Assembly: GCA_963794415.1 (NCBI GenBank)
Contig: CAWCDI010000001.1
Coordinates: 1,426,001-1,490,000, forward strand
DNA length: 64,000 bases
Reading direction: 5' to 3'
Source of the DNA: CAVPTL01 sp963794415
GTDB taxonomy: Bacteria; Actinomycetota; Thermoleophilia; Gaiellales; JAICJC01
The notes below the pieces were generated by a model. The model was given only the letters and a program-made list of their open reading frames with translations. It did not search any database and was not told the DNA's origin. Both the position numbers and the translations under genes were made by a program. Of this stretch, positions 28,007-36,589 are shown piece by piece. Position 1 is the first letter of the stretch. Each line of letters starts with the position of its first letter.

Positions 28007-29157
28007 CTGCCTGCCTCCAGTGCCGCGACGCCGGGAAGCGTGCGGCCCTCGACCAGCTCCAGCGCGGCCCCGCCGCCCGTGGAGACGTGTGAGATCTGAC
28101 CGGCGACGCCGGCCACGTTGACTGCAGCGACGGAGTCGCCGCCGCCCACCACCGAGACCGCGCTCGACTCAGCAACCGCGTGGGCGATCGCGAGCGTGCC
28201 CTTCGCGAACGGCTCCATCTCGAACACGCCCATCGGCCCGTTCCAGAAGATCGTCCTTGCCGCGCCCAGCCGGCCGCGGTACTTGATGGTGGTGTCGGGG
28301 CCGATGTCGAGGCCCATCCAGCCGCCCGGGATCTCCCCCGTCCCGACGGTGCGCACGTCGGCGTCCTCCGCGAACCGGTCGGCCACCACCACGTCGCTGG
28401 GAAGCAGCAGCTCGCACCCGCGCGCCTTCGCATCCAACACGGCCCGGCGGGCGATCTGCTGGCCGTCCTCGTCCTCGTGCCGCGATGCGCCGACGTCCAC
28501 GCCGTCGGCGGCGAGGAACGTGAATGCCATCGCGCCGCCGATCAGGATGCTGTCGGCCAGGTGCGTGAAGCGGTCGATCACCGCGATCTTGTCGGCCACC
28601 TTGACGCCGCCGATCACCACCACGAACGGGTGCGCCGGATCGTCCAGCAGTTGGCCGAACGCCTGCAGCTCGGACTCGAGCAGCAGGCCGGCGGCGGACG
28701 GCAGCAGGTGGGCGACGCCCTCGGTGGACGCGTGCGCCCGGTGCGCCGCCCCGAACGCGTCGTTCACGTATACGTCGGCCCGGGCGCCCAGCTCGGCTGC
28801 GAACGCGGGGTCGTTCTGCTCCTCACGGGGATCGAACCGCAGGTTCTCGAGCAGGCGCAGGCGGCCGGGCTCATCGCCGAACGCCACGGGCTCGCCCACC
28901 AGCTCGCTCAGCCTGGCAGCAACGGGGCGCAGCGAGAGCTCTGGCTTCGCCTCGCCGTCGGGCCGTCCGAGGTGCGAGACCACGATCACCTCGGCGGCGC
29001 CGCGCTCCAGCAGCAGCTTGATGGTGGGCACCGATGCCCGGATGCGGGCGTCGTCGGCCACCGCGCCGTCGCGCAGCGGCACGTTCAGGTCGGCCCGGAC
29101 GAGCACGCGCTTGCCCTCGACCGGGATGTCCCTGACGGTCGTCGCGGACTTCAGCAC
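28003..29157 (-). CDS. pgk: Phosphoglycerate kinase
   Basis: Makes ATP from 1,3-bisphosphoglycerate. 384 residues, with the N-domain substrate site VLVRADLNVPL and VVSHLGRPDG, LLENLRFDPREEQND, hinge VVIGGVKVADK and the nucleotide end SVVGGGDSVAA and HVSTGGGAALELVEG. I chose GTG at 29157 (MLKSATTVRDIPVEGK...) because it starts one base after the gapA stop; upstream extensions lie inside gapA. Standard glycolytic operon gene, coupled to tpiA by an ATGA overlap. Confidence 0.95.
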   Translation of the reverse strand: MLKSATTVRDIPVEGKRVLVRADLNVPLRDGAVADDARIRASVPTIKLLLERGAAEVIVVSHLGRPDGEAKPELSLRPVAARLSELVGEPVAFGDEPGRLRLLENLRFDPREEQNDPAFAAELGARADVYVNDAFGAAHRAHASTEGVAHLLPSAAGLLLESELQAFGQLLDDPAHPFVVVIGGVKVADKIAVIDRFTHLADSILIGGAMAFTFLAADGVDVGASRHEDEDGQQIARRAVLDAKARGCELLLPSDVVVADRFAEDADVRTVGTGEIPGGWMGLDIGPDTTIKYRGRLGAARTIFWNGPMGVFEMEPFAKGTLAIAHAVAESSAVSVVGGGDSVAAVNVAGVAGQISHVSTGGGAALELVEGRTLPGVAALEAGR

Positions 29158-29158
29158 G

Positions 29159-30151
29159 CTACGCGACCTTGTTGACGAGGTCGACCACGCGGCAGGAGTA
29201 GCCCCACTCGTTGTCATACCAGGAGAGCACCTTGACGAGGTTGCCGTTGGTCATCGTGACGCCCGAGTCGAAGATCGAGCTGTGCGAGTCGCCGATCACG
29301 TCGTTCGAGACGATGGGATCCTCGACGTAGCTCAGGATCCCCGGCATGGACTCCGCCGCGGCCCGGAACATCTCGTTCACCTCGTCCTTGGACGTCTCGC
29401 GGCCGACGACGACCACCAGGTCGGTGGCAGACCCGTCCTTGACCGGCACGCGCATGGAGATGCCGTCCAGCCGGCCCTTCATCTCGGGGATCACCAGGCC
29501 GATGGCCTTCGCGGCGCCGGTCGAGGTCGGGATGACGTTGACGGCGGCGGCGCGGGCGCGGCGCAGGTCGGAGTGCGGCAGGTCGAGCACCTGCTGGTCG
29601 TTGGTGTAGGCGTGCGTCGTGGTCATGAAGCCACGCTCGATGCCGAGGTTCTCGTGGAGCGTCTTTGCAAGCGGCGCCAGGCAGTTGGTGGTGCATGAGG
29701 CGTTCGAGATGATGTGGTGGCTTCCGGCGTCGTAGTCGCCGTAGTTCACGCCCATGCAGATGGTGATGTCGGGGTCGGTCGCGGGAGCGCTGATGATGAC
29801 CTTGCGCGCGCCGGCAGCGAGGTGCTTCTCGGCGCCCTCGCGCTTGGTGAAGAAGCCGGTGGACTCGACCACGACCTCCACTCCGAGGTCGGCCCACGGC
29901 AGGTCTGCCGGGTCGCGCTCGGAGGTGACCTTGAGCGGCGTTCCGTTGACGATCAGGCCGTCATCGCCGACCTCGACGGTGCCGGGAAAGCGGCCGTGCA
30001 CCGAGTCGTACTTCAGCAGGTAGGCGGCCGTCTTCAGATCCATCAGATCGTTCACTGCCACGATCTCGAATCCCGAGGCCCGGTCCTGCGCGGCCCGGAA
30101 CACGTTTCGGCCGATCCGGCCGAACCCATTGATCGCCACTTTCACACTCAT
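29159..30151 (-). CDS. gapA: Glyceraldehyde-3-phosphate dehydrogenase
   Basis: NAD-dependent oxidation and phosphorylation of glyceraldehyde 3-phosphate. 330 residues: Rossmann NGFGRIGRNVFRA, nucleophile Cys153 in SNASCTTNCLAP, base His in TTTHAYTNDQ, and WYDNEWGYSCRVVDL near the end. The asparagine-aspartate pair in VAVNDLMDL fits NAD preference. Start ATG 30151 with GGGGG about seven bases upstream. First gene of gapA-pgk-tpiA-gpmI; a TAGACT box at 30194-30189 and a 270-base leader region with a GC hairpin separate it from whiA. Confidence 0.96.
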   Translation of the reverse strand: MSVKVAINGFGRIGRNVFRAAQDRASGFEIVAVNDLMDLKTAAYLLKYDSVHGRFPGTVEVGDDGLIVNGTPLKVTSERDPADLPWADLGVEVVVESTGFFTKREGAEKHLAAGARKVIISAPATDPDITICMGVNYGDYDAGSHHIISNASCTTNCLAPLAKTLHENLGIERGFMTTTHAYTNDQQVLDLPHSDLRRARAAAVNVIPTSTGAAKAIGLVIPEMKGRLDGISMRVPVKDGSATDLVVVVGRETSKDEVNEMFRAAAESMPGILSYVEDPIVSNDVIGDSHSSIFDSGVTMTNGNLVKVLSWYDNEWGYSCRVVDLVNKVA

Positions 30152-30431
30152 CGCAAACCCCCGCTGATAGACCGTCCTGGAGCGTCCGAGTCTACCTATG
30201 CCGCAAACGCAATCTGCCGGGCGGGGGCCCGGCAGAGAGGAGATTTCAGGTTTCGCGGGTGTCCGGCAGAATCGGGCAGCAACAGATGGGGTCAGGTTCC
30301 GTCGCGCAGGGGATGCCGGTCACCCACGAAACTCTGCTCTCAGTGTGCCGTGGCTCACAGTTCCCGGCCTCCCCCGTCGGAGTGATTCGTAAGTGATTTG
30401 TAAATCTTCCGCATGCGACAGCTTTACAAAG
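30152..30431 (-). other. 280-bp non-coding region between whiA and gapA
   Basis: No convincing gene. Contents: a TAGACT -10-like box (minus, 30194-30189), a perfect 9-bp GC hairpin at 30214-30235, a long GC-rich middle that can fold extensively, and an AT-rich end with GATTT-GT-AAATC near 30,394-30,405. The region could terminate whiA transcription and start gapA transcription, or carry a structured leader. I looked for a cyclic-di-AMP-type riboswitch and found only weak resemblance. Confidence 0.5.
30214..30235 (-). terminator. GC-rich hairpin downstream of whiA
   Basis: CTGCCGGGC-(four Gs)-GCCCGGCAG is a perfect 9-bp stem. In the minus direction it is followed by ATTGCGTTT, a weak T-rich stretch. 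It may terminate the uvrC-yvcK-whiA transcript ahead of the gapA promoter at 30,190. Confidence 0.5.
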
Positions 30432-31340
30432 TCATGCGGACGAGAGCTCGATCAGGGTGCGCATCCGCCGTGCCACAGCCGATTTCGAGAGGGGCGGCCG
30501 GGCCCGCCGGCCGAGGTCGGCCAGCGACAGGTCGGCGTGGCGCAGGCGCAGGCGCGCGACCTCCTGGAGCCGCGGATCGAGCGAGTCGAGCTCGAGGCTC
30601 TCGATCGCCTGGCGCTGCGCGCGCGACGCGGCGCTCATCCGCTCGAGGTTGGCCTCGTCCCAGTTGGTGTTGCGGTTCGCGCGGCCGCGCGTCGCGCTGA
30701 TCACCTCGGCCTCCTCGAACGAGAGCGCGGCATCGTGGGCGCCCATGTGCACCAGCATCTCGCGGATCACGGACTTGCTCTTGATGTAGGCCACGGCATG
30801 GCTGCGACGCTCGGCGGCCTTCACGGTGAGCTCGTCCTCGGCAGCGATACGGGCGAGCACCTGAGCACCGTCGATGTCGGCCGTGCGCCACTCCAGATGT
30901 CCCGCAGCTCGCGGGGCTGACACCGAGCCGGTCGCCACGAACGCCCCGCGCAGGTAGGAGCCGCGGCAGCAGCGGCGGTTCACCAGCCGCTTCGGCGGCT
31001 CGTCGAGGGGCGCGAGGCCGGGGCCGAGCACCCCCAGCTCGTGCAGGAGCTGCAGGCTGCGCGGGCCGTACATCCGCACGCTCACCACGTTTCGGCGGGC
31101 GAAGCGCGGCTCGCGGTAGGACACGATCTCGATGCCGGTGTCGGACGGGCGAAGCAGCGAGAAGAGCGTGCGCGCGGCCGTGGCATCGATCGGGTCGATG
31201 CGCACCGCGAGCTCGCCCCCGGAGCGCATCTGGAGCGTGCCGGCGTTTCGGATCAGCCCGCTCATGAAGGCTGCGCGGCAGCACTGCCGAGACGGCGGCC
31301 GCTCGGCCAGCTCGTGCCGGACGATCTCGCCGAAGCTCAC
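30432..31340 (-). CDS. whiA: WhiA-family DNA-binding regulator
   Basis: A conserved regulator of cell division and sporulation genes in Gram-positive bacteria. 302 residues: an N-terminal degenerate homing-endonuclease fold (CCRAAFMSGLIRNAGTLQM and CCRGSYLRGAFVATGSVS) and a C-terminal helix-turn-helix with ANRNTNWDEANLERMSAASRAQ, AIESLELDSLDPRLQEVARLR and the late SLADLGRRARPPLSKSAV. GTG start at 31340 overlaps the yvcK stop (GTGA). In other actinobacteria WhiA works with WhiB; no whiB is in view. Confidence 0.94.
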   Translation of the reverse strand: MSFGEIVRHELAERPPSRQCCRAAFMSGLIRNAGTLQMRSGGELAVRIDPIDATAARTLFSLLRPSDTGIEIVSYREPRFARRNVVSVRMYGPRSLQLLHELGVLGPGLAPLDEPPKRLVNRRCCRGSYLRGAFVATGSVSAPRAAGHLEWRTADIDGAQVLARIAAEDELTVKAAERRSHAVAYIKSKSVIREMLVHMGAHDAALSFEEAEVISATRGRANRNTNWDEANLERMSAASRAQRQAIESLELDSLDPRLQEVARLRLRHADLSLADLGRRARPPLSKSAVARRMRTLIELSSA

Positions 31341-32293
31341 AGCTCGCTGGGCGCGGAGGCCGGGTCCCACCGCGCGAGCCGCACCAGCGTGCGCGCGAGC
31401 TTGTCCTGATCGTGCTGCCACTCACCCGCGAGGCGGGCGCCGAACACGCGCACGCCCATCCGTCGCAGGCCACCGCGATCGACCGGCACCGGCGTGCCCT
31501 GCTCGGCACGGTTTCGGCTCACCAGCACCGCGTCGACCAGGCCGGGGCCGCAGTGCTCGATGATGCGCGCGACGTGATCGGAGGCGCGGTAGCCCTCGGT
31601 CTCGCCGGGCTGCTGGAGCAGGTTGCAGACGTAGATCTTGGGCACCCGCACCGCGCGGATCGCCTCGCTGATGCCGGGCACGAGGAGCGGCGGGATGGTG
31701 CTCGTGTAGAGGCTGCCGGGGCCCATGACGATCAGCTCGGCGCGCTCGATCGCCTGGAGCGCACGGGGATGGGCCACCGGGTTGGGCGGATCGAGCTCGA
31801 CCCGCTCGCACTGGGCGCCGTCGGCGGCAAGGGCCGTCTCGCCGCGCACGATGCGGCCGTCGGCGAAGTGCGCGACCAGCTCGACGAGGTCGGTCGTGGA
31901 CGGCACGACCCGGCCGCGGACTGCGAGCACGCGGGCCGATTCGGAGACCGCCTGGTCGAAGCTCCCCAGCATGTCGGTCATGCCGGCGAGAAAGAGGTTG
32001 CCGAAGCTGTGCCCGGCCAGCTCGCCGGTGGTGAAGCGGTGCTGGAAGAGCTGCCCCACCAGCGACTCGTCCTCGGCCAGCGCGGTGAGGCAGCTGCGCA
32101 GATCCCCCGGCGCGGGCATGCCGAAGTCGCGCCGCAGCCGGCCCGAGCTACCTCCGTCGTCGGTGGTGGTGACCACCGCGGTGACGCTTGCGACCTGCTT
32201 GAGGCCGCGGAGGATCATGCTGAGGCCGGTGCCGCCGCCCAGGCACACCACGCGAGTGCCGCGCCGGCGGCGGTTGGAGACCGGCTCGATCAC
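31337..32293 (-). CDS. yvcK: YvcK/CofD-like gluconeogenesis factor
   Basis: Binds UDP-sugars and links carbon metabolism to cell-wall synthesis in Bacillus and mycobacteria. 318 residues with RVVCLGGGTGLSMILRGLK, TTTDDGGSSGRLRRDFG, APGDLRSCLTALAED, GHSFGNLFLAGM and ELIVMGPGSLYTSTIPPLLV, all family motifs. GTG start overlaps the uvrC stop (GTGA). The usual rapZ (yvcJ) gene between uvrC and yvcK is absent here. Confidence 0.93.
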   Translation of the reverse strand: MIEPVSNRRRRGTRVVCLGGGTGLSMILRGLKQVASVTAVVTTTDDGGSSGRLRRDFGMPAPGDLRSCLTALAEDESLVGQLFQHRFTTGELAGHSFGNLFLAGMTDMLGSFDQAVSESARVLAVRGRVVPSTTDLVELVAHFADGRIVRGETALAADGAQCERVELDPPNPVAHPRALQAIERAELIVMGPGSLYTSTIPPLLVPGISEAIRAVRVPKIYVCNLLQQPGETEGYRASDHVARIIEHCGPGLVDAVLVSRNRAEQGTPVPVDRGGLRRMGVRVFGARLAGEWQHDQDKLARTLVRLARWDPASAPSEL

Positions 32294-34158
32294 CGGCCGG
32301 CCTTGTGCAGCGAGTCGTGGATCTGGCGCGCGACCCGGGGCGGCAGGCCGGGCACTGCCTCGAGCTCATCGCGGCTCGCGGCGGTGAAGCGCTCGGGCGT
32401 GCCGAAATGCTCCATCAGGAGCCGCTTGCGGGCCGGCCCGACGCCAGGGAGGGTGTCGAAGATGGACTCGACCTGCGACTTCGCGCGGCGCTTGCGGTGG
32501 CGGCCGAGCGCGAAGCGGTGGGCCTCGTCTCGCACCCGCTGGAGCAGCTGCAGCCCGTTGGACGAGTGATCGAGCAGGATCGGATCGGGCCGCCCGGGCA
32601 CGAACACCTCCTCGATGCGCTTTGCCAGCGAGATCACCGCGACGCGGGGCAGGTCGTACTCGGCCATGGCCTCGAGGGCTGCGTTCAGCTGGCCCTTGCC
32701 GCCGTCGATCACGACCAGGCTCGGCGTCGCGGCGAAGCTCTCGTCGTAGCGCTCGGCCTCGACAGCGCGCATGCGGGCGAAGCGGCGGGAGACGGCCTCG
32801 TGCATGCTCGAGAAGTCGTCCTGGCCCTTGCCGTGACGGATCACGAACGAGCGGTAGTGCGAGCGCTTGGAGACGCCGTCCTCGAAGACGACCATCGACG
32901 CGACGGTGTTGGTGTCGCCGAGGTTCGAGATGTCGAAGCACTCGATGCGCACCGGGAGCTTCTCCAGGTTGAGCTGCTCTCGGAGCTCCTCGAGCGCCTC
33001 CACGCGGCGGGCGCGGGAGCGCTGGGCAAGGAGCGCGTCGTGCTCGAGGGCGAGCGTCGCGTTCTGGTTTGCGAGCTCGGCGATGCGGCGCTTCTCGCCG
33101 CGCTGGGCGGCACGCACCTCCACGCCGGCGCCGCGACGCTCCGTGAGGAACGCCTCCAGCAGGTCGGCGTCGGGGAACGTGCGCGGCACGACGACCTGCG
33201 CGGGGATCGCAACGTGGCCACCGTAGTACTCCAGCGCGAAGCCCCAGAGCGCCTCGGACTCGTCCTCGCCCTCGGTGTTCTCGAGGTAGAAGCTCTGGCG
33301 GTCGGCCAGGCGGCCGTCGCGCAGGTGGAAGAGCTGGACGTTTGCGTTGTCGCCCGAGACCGCGACGGCGAGCACGTCGGCCGAGCCCAGGCTGCGCTTG
33401 TCGGTGACCTGCGTCTCGGAGAGGTGCTTCACGGCGTTCAGGCGGTTCCGGTAGCGGGCTGCCTCCTCGTACTCCTTGGCCTCGGCGGCCTGGTTCATGG
33501 CCTTCTCGAGGTCGCGCTGGAGCGGGCGGACGCGGCCTGACAGGAACTCGATGACCGAGTCGATCACCCTGCCGTACTCCTCCCTGGTGACGTACCCGAC
33601 GCAGGGGGCTCCGCAGCGGCCGATGTGGTAGTCGAGGCACGGCACGCCCGAGCGGCGGCCGGGCTGCGGGCCCTCGCACGGGCGGTACGGGAACACGCGG
33701 TTCAGCACGTCGAGCGTCTCGCGCACCTTGCGCGCGCTCGAGTACGGGCCGAAGTACTGGACGCCCTTTCGGTGGCGCTCGCGGGTGAACATCACGCGGG
33801 GGTACTCATCGCCGGTGGTGACCGCGATGTAGGGGTAGGACTTGTCGTCGCGCAGGCGGATGTTGAACATTGGCCGGTGGCGCTTGATGAGGTTCTGCTC
33901 GAGGAGGAGCGCCTCGGTCTCGGAGGTGACGACGAAGACCTCGATGTCCTCGATGCGCTGCACGAGCTCGGCAGTGCGCTGGACGGCGTAGACGCCGCGG
34001 AAGTAGGACTGCACGCGCTTTCGCAGCGACTTGGCCTTGCCGACGTAGAGCACCTCGCCGGACGCGCCGTGGAACAGGTACACGCCCGGCGTGTCGGGCA
34101 GCGCCTTCAGCTGCAGCTGTACCTGCTCGGAGCGCGCTGATCGGGATGCCGTGGCCAC
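32290..34158 (-). CDS. uvrC: Excinuclease ABC subunit C
   Basis: Makes the two incisions in nucleotide excision repair. About 622 residues: N-terminal GIY-YIG nuclease (GVYLFHGASGEVLYVGKAKSLRKRV), a cysteine cluster (CEGPQPGRRSGVPCLDYHIGRCGAPC), a UVR motif region, an RNase-H-like C-terminal nuclease (IECFDISNLGDTN, LVVIDGGKGQLNAA) and a terminal helix-hairpin-helix (LPGVGPARKRLLMEHFG). I chose GTG 34158 because TAGGAT (34171-34166) ends seven bases before it; a longer start would run through the palindrome at 34,178-34,206. Confidence 0.94.
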   Translation of the reverse strand: MATASRSARSEQVQLQLKALPDTPGVYLFHGASGEVLYVGKAKSLRKRVQSYFRGVYAVQRTAELVQRIEDIEVFVVTSETEALLLEQNLIKRHRPMFNIRLRDDKSYPYIAVTTGDEYPRVMFTRERHRKGVQYFGPYSSARKVRETLDVLNRVFPYRPCEGPQPGRRSGVPCLDYHIGRCGAPCVGYVTREEYGRVIDSVIEFLSGRVRPLQRDLEKAMNQAAEAKEYEEAARYRNRLNAVKHLSETQVTDKRSLGSADVLAVAVSGDNANVQLFHLRDGRLADRQSFYLENTEGEDESEALWGFALEYYGGHVAIPAQVVVPRTFPDADLLEAFLTERRGAGVEVRAAQRGEKRRIAELANQNATLALEHDALLAQRSRARRVEALEELREQLNLEKLPVRIECFDISNLGDTNTVASMVVFEDGVSKRSHYRSFVIRHGKGQDDFSSMHEAVSRRFARMRAVEAERYDESFAATPSLVVIDGGKGQLNAALEAMAEYDLPRVAVISLAKRIEEVFVPGRPDPILLDHSSNGLQLLQRVRDEAHRFALGRHRKRRAKSQVESIFDTLPGVGPARKRLLMEHFGTPERFTAASRDELEAVPGLPPRVARQIHDSLHKAGR

Positions 34159-34177
34159 ACAGTGAATCCTAGGCGGT

Positions 34178-34206
34178 GAATAACTGGTGCCAGGCACCAG
34201 TTATTC
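34178..34206. repeat. 29-bp near-perfect palindrome upstream of uvrC
   Basis: GAATAACTGGTGCC (34178-34191), one central A, and GGCACCAGTTATTC (34193-34206) are exact reverse complements. It lies between the stop of the NlpC/P60 gene (34,208) and the TAGGAT box of uvrC (34,166). It can fold into a long hairpin in either transcript, so it could be a bidirectional terminator or an operator. The core GGTGCCAGGCAC recurs three times at 57.9-58.0 kb. Confidence 0.7.
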
Positions 34207-34207
34207 A

Positions 34208-35890
34208 TCAGCCAGGAAGCCGTGAAAGCGCCTTCCCCAGCACCGAGTTCCAGCGGTTGCGAATGACCGTCCCGAGAGCACGAAAGCCGGATTTGATGGT
34301 CGCGCGGTTCTGGTACAGGTGCACGCCGGCTGTCAGGGCAATCGCGAAGGCTCCCAGAGGAAGATCGATCGGAAGCGTCGCCAACAGACCGGCCCCCGCC
34401 GCAATCGCGAGAAGTCCGTCACAGATCTTCTCGTCAAGCCGACGATCGCGAAAGATGCCGATGAGCGAGAGGACTAACTGCAGCGCCCAGGCACCGCGGA
34501 CGATTCGTACGCCCCAGGTTCCCAGTTCAGCGATGCCGTCCGTGTGGGAGCTGATCTCTTCCGCCAGCGACCAGACGTCAGCGGCTGTCTGGCTCGTGAC
34601 CGAGATCGCCCTGTTGGGGATCATGGATCCAATATCCAGCACGACGTTACCTGCGTTGCGCAGGTGTCCTTGCAGCGATAGGCCACCTGGCCGACGAAGA
34701 TGCTCGACCCACCCAAGCACGTGTAGACCTGTGCTTGCCACCCCACCGAGGAAGCCGCCGAATCCTCCGCCGGACGAGCCGCCGCCGCTCGGCTCATAGT
34801 ATTTCTCGCCGCGCGGCAGCAGCTTGATCGTGCCCTCCACCGGCAACCCGGCTCCTGCCGCATCGTGCATCACCAGCGCCGCGGCCGAGGCGTCGCCGTC
34901 CAGCATGTCGGTGAGCGCCGCCATCATGTCGTCGTGGTGCTTTGCAAGCGCGCTCTTGAGGCTCGCCGCGAGCTCCACCGGATCGGTGGCCGGCTTCACC
35001 GCCATCAGTGCCTGCAGCACGTTGGGCGCCACGCCGTAGGTGACAGCCGCACCTGCCGCGCGCGTGGGCAGCGGATCGTTGATGGGCGGCCCGGCCAGCA
35101 GCCTGCCGAACCCGTCCCAGGGGTTCTCGGCCAGCGGCTCGAAGCTCACCTGCGCACCGGTATGCGGCGCCACGACGGTCTCGCCGCCGCCCACGTACAT
35201 GCCCACGTGGTAGGCGTTGGGCGATCCGAGGAAGACCAGATCGCCAGGCGCGAGCTCCGACTCCGTGATGCGCCGCGACATCGAGAAGAGCACCGCTGCC
35301 GTCGGCCGGCCGGGCAGCGGCATCCCCGCCGCCCCATAGGCATAGTCGATGAGCCCCGAGCAGTCGAACCCGCCCTCCGCCCGCGACTCCCCTCCCCACA
35401 CGTACGGCCAGCCGATCTGCGCCTCGGCGGCGGCCACGACTGCCGCGGCACCCGTGGCGCCCTTCAGATCGACCGGCCGAAACGACGCCTGATCCAGCGT
35501 CGCGCTGTAGGTCACGCCTGCCCGCGACCAGGAGCGCACCCGGTCGTTGCGCTGACCGACGCCCGGGACTGACCCCGAGACGAGCTCGCTCACCGTGACA
35601 TCGACGGCGGTGGGTGCGCCCGGCGAGCCCTCGACGTGGAACCGCTCCACGCGTGCCCCGTTGGCGGCCGCCGCACGATCGGCGGCCGTCCGCACCGCGT
35701 CGGCAGACGCGCCCGGATTGCCCGAGAGCACCTTCGCGGCAGCCAGCGCCGAGATGTCGGCCGCGCTCTGACCACGCGCGCCGCCCGAGCGGATCGCCGC
35801 CAGATGCACCAGGACGAGCATCGCCAGAATCAGCAGGATGGCGATGCCGGCTCCCGCGACCGCGACCTGCCCCTCCTCGCGCCGCCTCAC
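34208..35890 (-). CDS. TadG-like pilin-type anchor fused to NlpC/P60 peptidoglycan hydrolase
   Basis: A 560-residue exported protein. Residues 1-60 look like a TadG/TadE-type prepilin N-terminus: EEGQ followed by a hydrophobic helix (9-32) and QSAADISALAAAKVL. Residues about 150-250 are an NlpC/P60 cysteine peptidase: IGWPYVWGG, Cys177 in FDCSGLIDYAYG, His228 in AYHVGMYVGGG and His243. The last 180 residues contain a glycine-rich linker and three or four hydrophobic segments and match nothing I know. GTG start overlaps the upstream stop (GTGA). It would cleave cell-wall peptides, possibly to let a Tad-like fibre pass. The fusion is unusual. Confidence 0.72.
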   Translation of the reverse strand: MRRREEGQVAVAGAGIAILLILAMLVLVHLAAIRSGGARGQSAADISALAAAKVLSGNPGASADAVRTAADRAAAANGARVERFHVEGSPGAPTAVDVTVSELVSGSVPGVGQRNDRVRSWSRAGVTYSATLDQASFRPVDLKGATGAAAVVAAAEAQIGWPYVWGGESRAEGGFDCSGLIDYAYGAAGMPLPGRPTAAVLFSMSRRITESELAPGDLVFLGSPNAYHVGMYVGGGETVVAPHTGAQVSFEPLAENPWDGFGRLLAGPPINDPLPTRAAGAAVTYGVAPNVLQALMAVKPATDPVELAASLKSALAKHHDDMMAALTDMLDGDASAAALVMHDAAGAGLPVEGTIKLLPRGEKYYEPSGGGSSGGGFGGFLGGVASTGLHVLGWVEHLRRPGGLSLQGHLRNAGNVVLDIGSMIPNRAISVTSQTAADVWSLAEEISSHTDGIAELGTWGVRIVRGAWALQLVLSLIGIFRDRRLDEKICDGLLAIAAGAGLLATLPIDLPLGAFAIALTAGVHLYQNRATIKSGFRALGTVIRNRWNSVLGKALSRLPG

Positions 35891-36183
35891 CTGATCCTGC
35901 TCACGGCCTGGACGTCGAAGCACCCCACCGACGCGGTGACGGCGCAGACCCGTACGGTGGCCGTCACAGCGCCGTCATGGACGGTGACCGAGCGCTTGAG
36001 CCACGCGGGCAGCGGGCGCTGCTCGACGGTGAGCACAGCCGCCTGATCGGCCAGCCGATGCGCCTGATCGCGTGCATGCACGGCGCGAAGCACATCCCAG
36101 CCGCCGAACGCGAGGACGACGATGAGCACGCACGTCCCGATGGTCTCGATCGATGCCTGCCCGCCCTCGCTTCGGAGCCTCAC
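35887..36183 (-). CDS. TadE-like pseudopilin (second)
   Basis: A 98-residue single-pass protein with EGGQASIETIGTCVLIVVLAFGGW at residues 6-29, the prepilin pattern of a short basic leader, a conserved glutamate and a hydrophobic helix, as in TadE/TadF proteins. The C-terminal part is a short extracytoplasmic domain with two cysteines (VRVCAVTASVGCFDV) that could form a disulfide. Starts and stops overlap both neighbours as GTGA, so three genes are tightly coupled. No Tad ATPase, platform protein or prepilin peptidase is in this window. Confidence 0.65.
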   Translation of the reverse strand: MRLRSEGGQASIETIGTCVLIVVLAFGGWDVLRAVHARDQAHRLADQAAVLTVEQRPLPAWLKRSVTVHDGAVTATVRVCAVTASVGCFDVQAVSRIR

Positions 36184-36503
36184 GAGCGCACCACGTCGGC
36201 CGACGCGCTGATGCGGGGCGCGAAGCCCGGGATCACCGAGGGAACGGTCACCGAGACGGTGAGCTTCTGCGCCCCGATCTGCACCGACATCCCGTCGCGC
36301 ATCGAGCCGGGGAGCGCGGCCTGCACCGCGGGCCGGGCACGCTCGTGCGAGAGCAGGGCGCGGGCGCCGGTGTGAGCAGCGTCGCCGGCTGCGACCAGGG
36401 CCCACGCGACCATCAGCACCTGCCAGGCGCCGAACGCGCAGGCGGCGATGACCGGGATGAGCACCACGGTCTCGACGCTTGCCTGGGCACGGGTTGCACG
36501 CAT
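36180..36503 (-). CDS. TadE-like pseudopilin (first)
   Basis: A 107-residue protein of the TadE family: MRATRAQASVETVVLIPVIAACAFGAWQ gives the basic leader, the conserved glutamate and the helix. The rest is an extracytoplasmic beta-rich domain (MSVQIGAQKLTVSVTVPSV). Probably a minor subunit of a Tad-type (Flp) fibre or of a related export device. First gene of the three-gene operon with the second TadE-like gene and the TadG-NlpC fusion. The start at 36503 was preferred over an upstream one 12 codons away because it gives the standard short leader. Confidence 0.68.
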   Translation of the reverse strand: MRATRAQASVETVVLIPVIAACAFGAWQVLMVAWALVAAGDAAHTGARALLSHERARPAVQAALPGSMRDGMSVQIGAQKLTVSVTVPSVIPGFAPRISASADVVRS

Positions 36504-36589
36504 GGGGTGAACGTACGAGCGCGACCCGTCACGGCTCAACGCTCTCCGGGTGCCGAAATGGTCACAAGTCGGGTGCTACGATCGAGGCA

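Noticed and set aside
30236..30420. Cyclic-di-AMP-type or cobalamin riboswitch before gapA
   Set aside because: A few short words resemble the ydaO pattern, but the conserved 3' core and pairing order are missing.
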